Shown here: positions 38,401 through 46,984 of the stretch, piece by piece
How the letters are laid out: each line of letters opens with the position of its first letter
How positions within the stretch are numbered: position 1 is the first letter of the stretch
Assembly (NCBI RefSeq): GCF_900961225.1
Contig: NZ_CAAHFN010000142.1
Span: 1-64,000 of the forward strand
DNA length: 64,000 nucleotides
Reading direction: 5' to 3'
Source: Modicisalibacter radicis
GTDB taxonomy: Bacteria; Pseudomonadota; Gammaproteobacteria; Pseudomonadales; Halomonadaceae
Notes under the pieces: generated by a model
The model's input: only the letters and a program-made list of their open reading frames with translations
Database searches by the model: none
What the model was told of the DNA's origin: nothing
Position numbers and translations under genes: made by a program

Positions 38401-38549
38401 ACCGAGACCGACTCGAGGGTGAAATCGGGAAACACTTCCTTCTTGATCTGCAGGCTGGCCAGCAGCCCGCCCAGCAACAGCACCACCATCAGCAGGTTGG
38501 GTGCCACGCCATGCTGGGCCATCCAGGCGATCGGGCCACGGCGGGTCAT
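35451..38549 (-). CDS. RND efflux permease in the BaeSR module
   Basis: A 1032-residue RND inner-membrane permease. The helix-4 proton-relay site reads IALGIVVDDAIMVGEN, with both aspartates present, unlike the other RND permease of this window. N-terminal NLLMVVLLLGGLLASLQIKKEVFPDF and the periplasmic GATPEEIEQSM block are typical of HAE1 pumps. Its start overlaps the adaptor stop by four bases (ATGA), and baeS follows after 13 bases. E. coli BaeSR is encoded with mdtABC, which has two permeases; here there is one. No outer-membrane factor is present in the operon. Confidence 0.93.
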   Translation of the reverse strand: MTRRGPIAWMAQHGVAPNLLMVVLLLGGLLASLQIKKEVFPDFTLESVSVSVVYSGATPEEIEQSMLLAIESELADIEGIDEITATASEGSGSVVAELLDGVDSMRVYQEIQQAVDGIRTFPSDAEAPTFSMSGHSRGVLDLQLHGQVDALTLQETAESLRTELLSSTSVSKVELAGSRDREVQVLLGEQAMRRYGLTHASLAELVAGEAIDLAGGSLDTRDNEWLVRYQGRRELAVDFARLPILTTGDGGVLRLGDIAEVRDGLAESDSEVEYNGEPGLSLEIYQVGDQTPLGLSETVRGELDRLRADLPQGLELTLGWDSSEVYRERLDLLLKNAWMGLALVLVLMALFLEARLAFWVTLGIPTAFLGALLFLPWFGVSLNMMSMFAFIIALGIVVDDAIMVGENIYAYREQGHSVREAAVRGAREIAVPISFAVLSNIVAFLPLLFLPGFLGMIMSVVPMVVVTVFLVSWLEALFVLPAHLAHSRERRRLPAWQRPLERLRLYMQGRLAHFTQRRFEPFLQRTLDQRLLTVALGVAILCVALAYAMSGRLGFSLMPRVESDRVEANVTLPAGSPIAADRAVRDALLESAAALAARDDGPVFESTRARQNGDSLEVRLEIAAESLADWPPSRLASAWREASGALPGVQAIRFASDAGGPGGGAALTLRLAHADSATLEAAAGALAATLEGYQGVTDIDSGISNGKPQLSLAVSPVGRALGLTGSDLASQLRGPLQGATALKQQRGRSEISVEVRLPPGARDSLSELEQFSILTPDGGRAPLSRVAHIEHGRASASLTRIDGRRVIDVSADVRDGTPVNTLLASLQDDAFPALESRFPGLEIGLGGRQEETADNLATLKTAMWATLAALYVLLAIPFRSYIQPLLVMAAIPFGIIGAVAGHLLMGFGLSIISLLGMLALSGVVINDALVLIDYANRRRREGLGAREAIAAAATRRLRPIMMTTLTTFLGLAPMIFETSRQARFIVPMAVSLGFGILFATLILLVLVPCLYLMVENLRERLAGAPRISEEAS

Positions 38550-39847
38550 GAATCGTCCCCCGCGGCCGGCTCGCGTTCGGCCTGGTTGGCGAGGGCCGGA
38601 TCCATGGCGTCATCATCGACGATGCTCAGCGCCATGCCGTCCCGCGGCTGGGCCAGCGCGCTGGTGATGACCCGGCTACCGGCGCCGAGCGGGCCGTCGG
38701 CGGCGATCAGTACCCGCTCCTCGCCCCGATGCACGACGTCCACCGCGACGATCCGCAGCCGCTCATCGTCATCCAGTGTCCACACCTGGCCGCCGTCACG
38801 CAGAGCGGCGTTGGGCAGCGCGAGCAGGTCGTCGCGCGGGGTGGCGGCGAAGGTGGCGGCGACCACATCGCCGAGGCGCAGCGCCGGGCCCGGATCAGCG
38901 AGCGCCAGCGGGTCGTCGATGCGCACCAGCACCTGCGCCATCAGGCCGTTCTCCTCGAGGCTGGGCAGTACCGAATACACCCGGCCCTGGCGGCTGGCGC
39001 CGGGCGGCCAGGCATCGCTGGTCAGCGTCACCGATGTGCCGGGGGTCTCGCCGGTGGCGGCGTCGATCCAGCGCAACGCCTCGCTGGGCAGCGACACGCG
39101 CAGCCAGAAATGCGACACGTCGACCAGGCTGAGCAGCGCGGTGTTGGCCGCCACCGAGCCCCCCGGGCCGACCAGGCGCTCCTCGATCATGCCGCGGTAG
39201 GGGGCCTCGATGCGGGTGCGCGCCAGTTCGAGTCGGGCCGATTCGAGCGTCACCTGGGCGCTGTCCACCGCGGCCTGGGCCGCCTTGAGCTGCGGTTCGC
39301 GCAGCACCAGCGCGCGCCGCTCGGCGGACAGCTGACGGCCGAACGCCTGGTAGTCGCTCTGCGCCTGAATCTGCTCGCCGCGCTCGATGCCCAGGTCGGC
39401 CTGGGCCTGGGCCAGCTCGGCCTCGGCGCTGCGCACGGCGAGCCGGTAGTCGTCGGCATCGATGGTGGCGAGCAGTTTGCCGGCGTCGACCACCCGGCCC
39501 GGCTCGACGCCCTCGGCGAACGTGTCGAGCCGGCCGCCGACCCGGGTGGCGACCTGGGTTTCGCGGGCGGCGATCGCCCGGCCGTAACCCTCGATCCGCG
39601 GGGCGATCGGGCCGCCCTGCACGCGCCCCAGTTCGACGCCGGGGGGCGGCTGGCTGGCCGCAGGCCGGCGTTCGACATGGGGCTGCCGGCTGAGCAGCCA
39701 ATAGGCGATCGCCAGGCCCAGCGCGATCACCGTCACGGCGATCAGCGGGGTGAGCGAAACGCGGCCGAACTGGCGCGCCCGTGCGGTTCGGGGCGGTCGG
39801 GCGGCGGGGCGATGAGCGGGGCGTGAAGGTGTCGCGCTATGCGCCAT
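38546..39847 (-). CDS. RND periplasmic adaptor, first gene of the BaeSR module
   Basis: A membrane-fusion protein of 433 residues with a Pro/Ala/Arg-rich N-terminal cytoplasmic tail, a membrane anchor (LTPLIAVTVIALGLAIAYWLL), lipoyl halves, a long alpha-helical hairpin (about 140-215, heptad-like SAEAELAQAQADL and AVDSAQVTLESARLEL) and beta-barrel domains. The ATG at 39847 was chosen; an upstream ATG at 39910 lies inside the repeat-bearing promoter. It heads the operon adaptor, permease, baeS, baeR and probably the Spy-like gene, and its promoter carries four 11-bp repeats. Confidence 0.9.
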   Translation of the reverse strand: MAHSATPSRPAHRPAARPPRTARARQFGRVSLTPLIAVTVIALGLAIAYWLLSRQPHVERRPAASQPPPGVELGRVQGGPIAPRIEGYGRAIAARETQVATRVGGRLDTFAEGVEPGRVVDAGKLLATIDADDYRLAVRSAEAELAQAQADLGIERGEQIQAQSDYQAFGRQLSAERRALVLREPQLKAAQAAVDSAQVTLESARLELARTRIEAPYRGMIEERLVGPGGSVAANTALLSLVDVSHFWLRVSLPSEALRWIDAATGETPGTSVTLTSDAWPPGASRQGRVYSVLPSLEENGLMAQVLVRIDDPLALADPGPALRLGDVVAATFAATPRDDLLALPNAALRDGGQVWTLDDDERLRIVAVDVVHRGEERVLIAADGPLGAGSRVITSALAQPRDGMALSIVDDDAMDPALANQAEREPAAGDDS

Positions 39848-39888
39848 GGTGAGCTCGTGTCGGATCGGTGAAAGCGTATCATCGCCGT

Positions 39889-39932
39889 GCGCGCGGCAGG
39901 CAGTCGTCAAGAAATGTGCAAGCGCGGTGCAA
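39889..39932 (-). promoter_or_regulatory. Four tandem 11-bp units ahead of the RND adaptor
   Basis: On the minus strand four contiguous 11-mers occupy 39922-39932, 39911-39921, 39900-39910 and 39889-39899. The first two start TTGCAC, the third TTGAC and the fourth CTGCC; each ends in C. The word and period match the array at 33211-33254. A possible -10 (GATACG or TACGCT) lies 10-20 bases downstream, so the array would cover the -35 region as in PhoB-type class II activation. Confidence 0.65.
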
Positions 39933-39948
39933 GCGGGTCGTCATCGGC

Positions 39949-40875
39949 CTACAGCGACAGAAAGAACAGCGTCAGCGGCGGCGACAGCAACGACAGGATG
40001 AAACCGCTGACCACGGCGATTGGCACGCAGGCGACGCCACCGTGCTGCTGGATCACCGGCAGCGTGAAATCCATCGCGGTCGCGCCACCGAAGCCGATGG
40101 CCAGCGGCGTGAATCGCCGGATCGCCAGCGGAATCAGCAGGAAGGCGATCAACTCGCGGGCCAGGTCGTTGAAGAACGCCACCCCGCCGAGCACAGGCCC
40201 CAGCTGGTCGCCGACCAGGATACCGGACAGCGAATACCAGCCGAATCCCGAGGCCAGCGCCAGCCCCTCGTTCCAGGGCAGCCCCAGCAGCGGCGCGGCG
40301 AGCAGCCCGGCGGCGAGCGAGCTGACGGCGACGGTGAGGGCGATCGCCAGGCCGTGACGGTTGAGCAGGATCTGCTTGAGCGGCATGCCGGAGTTGCGCA
40401 GCTGACAGCCGATCAGCGCGAGCAGCGCATAGAGCACCCACTCGGCGAGCCATTCGGCAAGCGCCGGGGCCGTCGCCCAGCCCAGTCGGCCGCAGACGAT
40501 GCCCGCGAGCACGCCGATCAACACCACGGCGGCCAGCATCAGCGACCCGCGCATCGCGGCCAGCTTGCTGGTCGGCGCGCCCGCGACCACCGGCGAGGTG
40601 CCCGCGCGCAGCCGGCTGCGCCGCGACAGCACGTACAGCGCGAGCAGATTGATCGGCGCGATCACCGCCAGCAGCAGCGTCGCCTGACCGCCCATGCGAC
40701 CGAGCTGGCCGGCCAGGTCGTCGAGCCCGGTCAGGCTGACGCCCATCAGTGCCAGGATCACGTAGATCGAGCCGTTGACGCCGTGGTTGATCGCCGCCTG
40801 CAGCCCGGCATGGCGCACCGGCACCAGGTAGCCGAGGATCAGCGGCAGCAGGATGATCACTAGCCCCGAAACCAT
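39949..40875 (-). CDS. lysO: LysO-type lysine exporter (DUF340)
   Basis: A polytopic membrane protein of 308 residues with about eight to ten hydrophobic helices. The N-terminal SGLVIILLPLILGYLVPV and the C-terminal WYSLSGILVGDQLGPVLGGVAF, FNDLAREL and GGATAMDFTLPVI blocks match E. coli LysO/YbjE (299 aa), which exports L-lysine and thialysine. The ATG at 40875 is preceded by AAGGA. It is upstream of the RND adaptor on the same strand but separated from it by the repeat-bearing promoter. Export of a basic amino acid is inferred from the family only. Confidence 0.85.
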   Translation of the reverse strand: MVSGLVIILLPLILGYLVPVRHAGLQAAINHGVNGSIYVILALMGVSLTGLDDLAGQLGRMGGQATLLLAVIAPINLLALYVLSRRSRLRAGTSPVVAGAPTSKLAAMRGSLMLAAVVLIGVLAGIVCGRLGWATAPALAEWLAEWVLYALLALIGCQLRNSGMPLKQILLNRHGLAIALTVAVSSLAAGLLAAPLLGLPWNEGLALASGFGWYSLSGILVGDQLGPVLGGVAFFNDLARELIAFLLIPLAIRRFTPLAIGFGGATAMDFTLPVIQQHGGVACVPIAVVSGFILSLLSPPLTLFFLSL

Positions 40876-40995
40876 TTGTCCAGATTCCTTGTCGGTGGGC
40901 GCGCGGCTCGGATGGCCGCGCAATCGAGCCGGTCAGCTTACCAGAGCGGCGGGTCGGGCGGGGGCGGGGCAATAGTGACAATCGCTGATGTCCCA

Positions 40996-41703
40996 TCAGC
41001 GTGGCTGATCGTCCTCGCTGGAAACGTGTACCAGGCTCAGGCGACTACGGCGCTCGCCATCGCGGCGGTAGGTCATGCCCAGCAGCAGCCCCGGCACGTT
41101 GCGATGAAAGATCAGCGTCAGGCGGCGCTCGGGCTTGTCCGGCGACCAGGCCTCGACGGTGACGGCGGGAAAGGTGCTCGCCGGCGTGGCGTGGCGGCCG
41201 AGTCCGCGCACCCGATAGTCGAGGGTTCCCTCCTCGCCTTCGTGGTCCAGATAGCGGAGCGTGCAGGGCGTGGCGGCCTTGCCGCGACACGCGGCAGCGG
41301 GCGCGCGTCGCGCCAGGCTGAACAGGGCCGTCTGGCGGTCGGGCAGCCTGGCGAGCTGGTCGGCGTCGAGGCGAAAGCGTTCGCCGAAGCCCATCAGCCG
41401 GTAGCGGCTGGTATAGAGCAGCGCCTCGAGGCCATCGTCGACCATCCGGAAGCGGCCCGTCTCGCGACCGCTGGCGATCGAAACACTGGCCTGCATGCGG
41501 CTCTGCCAGTGCTCGCCCTGGCGGCTCAGGCTATGGTCGATGGTCATGTCCGGCCAGCCGTCGAGTGCGAGCCGGTAGCGGGCCTCGAAGGCGACCGGCT
41601 GCGCCGGACCGGCTGCCGTGGCCAATGGCGCCAGGAGCAGGCAGGCCGCCAGCAGCAGGCCTGCAAGCGGCGGGCAGAAGCGAGCGCGTATCGAGTCGGG
41701 CAT
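40996..41703 (-). CDS. DUF3108 secreted protein
   Basis: The 235-residue product has a signal peptide ([18 protein letters not shown]) and a mature beta-rich part opening with [23 protein letters not shown], the typical start of DUF3108 proteins, with alternating hydrophobic strands through [16 protein letters not shown]. The function of the family is not known; members are periplasmic. The ATG at 41703 has AAGGA about ten bases ahead and gives the clean signal peptide; the frame is open upstream without similarity. It lies in the same direction as lysO, 120 bases upstream of it. Confidence 0.82.
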   Translation of the reverse strand: MPDSIRARFCPPLAGLLLAACLLLAPLATAAGPAQPVAFEARYRLALDGWPDMTIDHSLSRQGEHWQSRMQASVSIASGRETGRFRMVDDGLEALLYTSRYRLMGFGERFRLDADQLARLPDRQTALFSLARRAPAAACRGKAATPCTLRYLDHEGEEGTLDYRVRGLGRHATPASTFPAVTVEAWSPDKPERRLTLIFHRNVPGLLLGMTYRRDGERRSRLSLVHVSSEDDQPR

Positions 41704-41932
41704 GCGTGGGTATCCTTCGTTCGGTCGCCGGTCGATGCGAATGGAGACGCGTGGCGGTGTGACCGGCGAACACGGCGCGCGTTCCACGGGCTGCACACGC
41801 CACCTGTCGCCACGTGCGCACTCGCCGCGCACTCGCTATCTTGCTAAACACGGGATGTGGCGGTTTGTCGGCATGCAGCTTCGCGATGGGTCGCCCTCAT
41901 TAATGGCAGGATTTCATAACAGGAGCGTAGTC

Positions 41933-42493
41933 ATGGCCAGGATTCTGTTGATTGCCGGTGATTTCGTCGAGGATTACGAGATCATGGTGCCGTTCCAGGC
42001 CCTGCAGGCGATGAGCCACCGAGTCGATGCCGTCTGCCCCGAGAAGCGCGAGGGCGACAGCATCAGGACCGCCATCCACGATTTCGAGGGCGACCAGACC
42101 TACAGCGAGAAGCCGGGTCACCATTTCACCCTCAACGCGACGTTCGGCGAGACCGACCCTGCCGACTACGATGCGCTGGTGGTGCCCGGTGGGCGGGCGC
42201 CGGAATACCTGCGTCTCAACGAGCGGGTGCTCGAGCTGGTACGCCACTTCATGGAGGCCGACAAGCCGGTGGCGTCGATCTGCCATGGTGTGCAGATCCT
42301 GGCCGCCGCGGTGTCGCTGGAGGGGCGCAAGGTCTCCGCCTACCCCGCCTGCGCGCCGGAAGTACGCCTTGCCGGGGGCAACTTCGCCGACATTGCCGTC
42401 GACCAGGCGGTGACCTGCGGCAAGCTGGTCACCGCGCCGGCCTGGCCGGCGCATCCCGAATGGCTCAGGCAGTTCAACGAGCTGCTGAGCTGA
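41933..42493 (+). CDS. DJ-1/PfpI family protein
   Basis: The 186-residue protein has the DJ-1/PfpI fold: [23 protein letters not shown] at the N-terminus, an acidic residue in the EDYE turn, and the nucleophile-elbow cysteine in SICHGVQIL at about residue 118. Relatives include YhbO/YraA-type stress proteins and cyanide-hydratase-like members; enzymatic activity cannot be told. The ATG at 41933 follows AGGAG. It is convergent with the ABC exporter, sharing a terminator hairpin. Confidence 0.85.
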   Translation: MARILLIAGDFVEDYEIMVPFQALQAMSHRVDAVCPEKREGDSIRTAIHDFEGDQTYSEKPGHHFTLNATFGETDPADYDALVVPGGRAPEYLRLNERVLELVRHFMEADKPVASICHGVQILAAAVSLEGRKVSAYPACAPEVRLAGGNFADIAVDQAVTCGKLVTAPAWPAHPEWLRQFNELLS

Positions 42494-42503
42494 TTACGGA
42501 CTG

Positions 42504-42531
42504 AAGGCCGGCGGGGCGCCCCGTCGGCCTT
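42504..42531. terminator. Bidirectional terminator hairpin
   Basis: AAGGCCGGCGGGG (42504-42516) pairs with CCCCGTCGGCCTT (42519-42531) with a single G-T pair. It lies between the convergent DJ-1/PfpI and ABC permease genes. T-runs are short. Confidence 0.7.
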
Positions 42532-42541
42532 GCGAGGGTAC

Positions 42542-43299
42542 TCAGGGCCGGATGCGATAGCCGGTACGGAAGATCCACGCCACGATGGCCAGGCACAGCC
42601 CCAGGAACAGCAGGATCATGCCCAGGCTGGCGACGAGGCTGACGTCGCTGATGCCGAAGAAGCTCCAGCGGAAGCCGCTGACCAGGTAGACCACCGGGTT
42701 GGCCAGGGTCAGTGTCTGCCAGATGGGTGGCAGCATGTCGATGGAGTAGAAGGTGCCACCCAGGAAGGTCAGCGGGGTGATCACCAGCAGCGGCACCAGT
42801 TGCAGCTTCTCGAAGTTGTCCGCCCAGATGCCGATGATGAAGCCCAGCAGGCTGAAGGTCATCGCGGTGAGTACCAGAAACAGCAGCATCCATAGCGGGT
42901 GGGCGATCTGCAGCGGCACGAACAGGCTGGCCGTGGCCAGTATCAGCAGCCCCAGGATGATCGACTTGGTGGCCGCGGCGCCGACGTAGCCGAGCACGAT
43001 CTCGAAGTGCGAGATGGGCGCCGAGAGCAGCTCGTAGATGGTTCCCGAGAACTTGGGAAAGAAGATCGCGAACGAGGCATTGGACACGCTCTGGGTAAGC
43101 AGCATCAGCATGATCAGCCCGGGCACGATGAACGCGCCGTAGCTGATGCCCTGGATCTCGCTGATGCGCGAACCGATCGCTCCACCGAAGACCACGAAGT
43201 ACAGCGATGTCGAGAGTACCGGCGATACGACGCTCTGCAGCAGCGTGCGCCGGGCGCGGGCCATCTCGAAGCGGTAGATGGCGCGGACCGCGGTGAGGT

Positions 43300-43303
<4 letters not shown>
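42542..43303 (-). CDS. yadH: ABC-2 type transporter permease (YadH-like)
   Basis: An inner-membrane permease of 253 residues with six predicted helices and the ABC-2 signature region ([28 protein letters not shown]), like E. coli YadH (256 aa). Its ATG overlaps the stop of the ATPase gene by four bases (ATGA). It probably exports a lipid- or polysaccharide-like substrate, which is not known for this family. Confidence 0.88.
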
Positions 43304-44286
<983 letters not shown>

Positions 44287-44374
44287 GATGGCGTGTTCCG
44301 GGCGGCCTTGCTGGGCGTTGGCGATGCAAGCACCTTAGCATATCCGCGACCGGCCCCGGGCCGCACGAGGGCGC

Positions 44375-45310
44375 TCAATAGCCGGCACGGGGGTCGATGG
44401 TCTCGATCTCCTCGCCGTTGTCGAGCGCGGTGATCAGCGCGGCGACCTGGTCGGCGGCGTCCTGCACCGGGGTCGGCGCGGCCATGTGCGGAGTGATGCG
44501 TACCCGCGGGTGTTCCCACAGCGGGTTTTCGCGGGGCAGCGGTTCCTCGCCGAAGGCGTCGAGCAGCGCGCCGCGCAGCCGGCCCTCCTTGTCGCCGGGG
44601 CCGAGCGCGGCGAGCAGCGCGTCCTCGTCGATCAGCGTGCCGCGCCCGGGATTGATCAGGCTGGCGCCGTCGGCCATCAATGCCAGCGTGCGGGCGTTGA
44701 CGATGCCGTGGGTGCTCGGGGTGTCGGGCAGCAGCGTGACCAGCGTGCGCACCGTACCCAGCAGTTCGTCCAGACCCGCGTCTCCATGATGGCAGGTGAC
44801 GCCGTCGAGGCGCTTGGGCGAACGGCTCCAGCCGTGCACCGGGAAGCCGTCCCCGGCCAGCGCCTGGGCGACATGCGCGCCGATGGCGCCGAGGCCGAGT
44901 ATCCCCACCGGCCAGTCGGCCTTGTCGACCAGCGGCGACTCGTGCCACACGGCGTGCGCTTGCTGGGCGAAGTAGCGATCGAAATCGCGCTGAAAATAGA
45001 GCACGCCGAAGCGCACGTAATCGGCCATCAGCGGTGCCATGCCGGCATCGCGCAGCTTGACGATCGGCACGTCGCGGGGCAGGCCGGGGTTGTTGAGCAG
45101 TGCATCGACACCGGCACCGAGATTGACGATACCCTTGAGTCGGGTCTGGCTCTCGAGCAGCTCGGCGGGTGGCTTCCAGGCCGCCAGGTAATCCGCCTGT
45201 TGAGCTCGGGCGTCGGCCTCCTCGCTGGTGACCACCTCGGCGTGGGGCAGGCGGTGGGCCAGCGCGTCGCGCCAGGTGGTGGCGTCGTCGCTATGGACTA
45301 GTATGCGCAT
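44375..45310 (-). CDS. ghrA: Glyoxylate/hydroxypyruvate reductase A
   Basis: A 311-residue D-2-hydroxyacid dehydrogenase. The N-terminal half has LVNLGAGVDALL-type substrate-domain elements, followed by the Rossmann motif GILGLGAIGAHVAQAL, the catalytic arginine in LINPGRGTLID, and the glutamate and histidine in FGEEPLPRENPLWEHPRVRITPHMAA. Spacing and C-terminus (PRAGY) match E. coli GhrA (312 aa). It would reduce glyoxylate or hydroxypyruvate with NADPH. It lies 65 bases after the MocR-type regulator on the same strand and may be read through from it. Confidence 0.9.
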   Translation of the reverse strand: MRILVHSDDATTWRDALAHRLPHAEVVTSEEADARAQQADYLAAWKPPAELLESQTRLKGIVNLGAGVDALLNNPGLPRDVPIVKLRDAGMAPLMADYVRFGVLYFQRDFDRYFAQQAHAVWHESPLVDKADWPVGILGLGAIGAHVAQALAGDGFPVHGWSRSPKRLDGVTCHHGDAGLDELLGTVRTLVTLLPDTPSTHGIVNARTLALMADGASLINPGRGTLIDEDALLAALGPGDKEGRLRGALLDAFGEEPLPRENPLWEHPRVRITPHMAAPTPVQDAADQVAALITALDNGEEIETIDPRAGY

Positions 45311-45375
45311 CGGCTCTTTATCTCCCTGAGTGGACCATGAGCTGTAAGCGGGTCGTGAACGGTTGGCCTGGCGAG

Positions 45376-46782
45376 TCAGTAGACCATTTCCAGCATGGGA
45401 GGCGGTGCCTCGTTGAGCAAGCGGGCGACCAGTTCGAGGCCCCGGTCGAGGCGCTCGATGTCGGGTTCGGCGCCGAGACTCAGGCGCACGCGCCGCGGGG
45501 GCGGAGTCTGCTCGACCATGAACGGCTGCGAGGCGGTCAGCGCCAGGCCCTCCTGCTCGGCCTGCTGGCGCAGCTCCTCGGCGCGCCAGGCGGCGGGCAA
45601 CGCCACCCACACATGCAGGCTCGAGGGCCGAGCGGCGAGCTCGTGGCCCTGCAGGCGGCGCGCGGCCAGGCGCTGGCGTTCGGCGAGCAGGCTGCGCTGC
45701 TGGGCGGCCAGCGACTCGACGCTGCCGTCGGCCAGCCAGCGGTCGGCGATCTCGAAGATCAGCGGCGTGGCCATCCAACTGGTCGCGCGCAGGCGGGGCA
45801 GGGCGTGATGAAGCTGGCCGCGGGGCACCGTCAGATAACCGGCGCGCAGCCCCGGCACGGTGACCTTGGTCAGGCTGGTGACGTGAAAGCTCTGGCCGGG
45901 CAGGCGGGCGGCGAGCGGGGCGAGGCCCGGCGCTTCGAGCAGCGCATGCACGTCGTCCTCGATCAGCCATACGCCGTGACGCTCGAGCACCGCCGCCACG
46001 GCGTCGCGGCGCGCCTCGCCCATGGTCGCTCCGGTGGGGTTGAGCTGGGTCGGCGTGAGACACACGGCGCTTGGCTGGAAGCGACGGCAGGCGGCGTCCA
46101 GCGCCTCGGGGACGATGCCTTCGGCATCGATCGTCACGCCGCGCAGCTGAAAGCCCAGGCTGCGCGACAGGGCGATCAGGCCGTGATCGCTGAGCGCTTC
46201 GGTGAGCACCACGTCGCCGTGCTGGACCACCGTGGTGATCGCCACCATCAGGCCATGGGCGGCGCCGTTGCAGAGAATCCGCTCCTCGGTGTCGCCGGGA
46301 ACGCCGAGCCGTTCGCGCAGCCACTGGCCGGCGCGCTCGCGCTGATATACCAGGCCGGCGATCGGGCGGCAGGTCGAGATAACCTCGGGGGAGGCCGACT
46401 CGGCGAGTTCGGCGAGCGTCTCGCGAAAGCGCAGGTGGTGGGTTGGCGGGCAGACCGGGTGCGCGATCGACAGGTCGATCAGCGCCGCTTCGGGTCGCGC
46501 CTCGCCGGTGCGCAGGTACTCCGTCTCGCGCTTGTCGTCGAGGGTGTTGATCCAGGTGCCGCTGCCCACCCGGGCCTGGACCAGGCCCATCCTGTCGGCC
46601 TGGGCATAGGCCCGTGATACCGTCTGTACGCTGACGCCCAGCGCTTCGGCGAGCTGGCGGTGCGGCGGCAGGCGCGTGCCCGGGGTCAGCTCGCCGTGGC
46701 GGATCGCTTCGGACAGCGCCCGGGCGATGGCCAGGTACTTGGGACCCTGCGGGGACAGGTAGGGCGTCAGGTCAATTGTCAT
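45376..46782 (-). CDS. enuR: MocR/GntR-type regulator, probable EnuR
   Basis: A 468-residue MocR-family regulator: an N-terminal GntR winged helix (about 12-80, with GTRLPPHRQLAEALGVSVQTVSRAY) fused to an aminotransferase-like domain. Lys306 in SLTKVTVPGLRAGYL should bind PLP. Regulators of this type next to ectoine catabolic genes are called EnuR and respond to N-acetyl-diaminobutyrate and diaminobutyrate through PLP; the name here is inferred from position and architecture. It diverges from doeA across 202 bp. Three copies of AATTGTCATG occur in this region, one over its own start codon. Confidence 0.82.
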   Translation of the reverse strand: MTIDLTPYLSPQGPKYLAIARALSEAIRHGELTPGTRLPPHRQLAEALGVSVQTVSRAYAQADRMGLVQARVGSGTWINTLDDKRETEYLRTGEARPEAALIDLSIAHPVCPPTHHLRFRETLAELAESASPEVISTCRPIAGLVYQRERAGQWLRERLGVPGDTEERILCNGAAHGLMVAITTVVQHGDVVLTEALSDHGLIALSRSLGFQLRGVTIDAEGIVPEALDAACRRFQPSAVCLTPTQLNPTGATMGEARRDAVAAVLERHGVWLIEDDVHALLEAPGLAPLAARLPGQSFHVTSLTKVTVPGLRAGYLTVPRGQLHHALPRLRATSWMATPLIFEIADRWLADGSVESLAAQQRSLLAERQRLAARRLQGHELAARPSSLHVWVALPAAWRAEELRQQAEQEGLALTASQPFMVEQTPPPRRVRLSLGAEPDIERLDRGLELVARLLNEAPPPMLEMVY

Positions 46783-46888
46783 GATTCAATAAAGCCTTTG
46801 ACGGCTGGCTCAGCCTTGGTGCTAGTATCGGCCACAGGACATTGGCAGGTAATTGTCATGCTTTCAACAAGCTCGAGTCATGACAATT
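46774..46888. promoter_or_regulatory. Candidate MocR/EnuR operators between regulator and doeA
   Basis: The word AATTGTCATG occurs at 46774-46783 (over the regulator start codon) and at 46851-46860 in direct orientation, and as its exact inverse CATGACAATT at 46879-46888. The last two form an inverted pair with an 18-base gap; the first two are 77 bases apart. Chance is unlikely for three exact 10-mers in about 115 bases. MocR-family regulators commonly use repeated sites. Confidence 0.65.
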
Positions 46889-46984
46889 TCGGTGTCGGCT
46901 TGTTACCAAGCGTCCAGGCAAGCGGCTCGCCCTCCCGCATGGCGGCGAGGGTCGAATTTGGCGATTCGTGTTGGGACGAGGCCC

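Noticed and set aside
40901-40921. GCGCGGC/GCCGCGC hairpin between lysO and the DUF3108 gene as a terminator
   Set aside because: No T-run on the minus strand and chance stems are common at this GC content.
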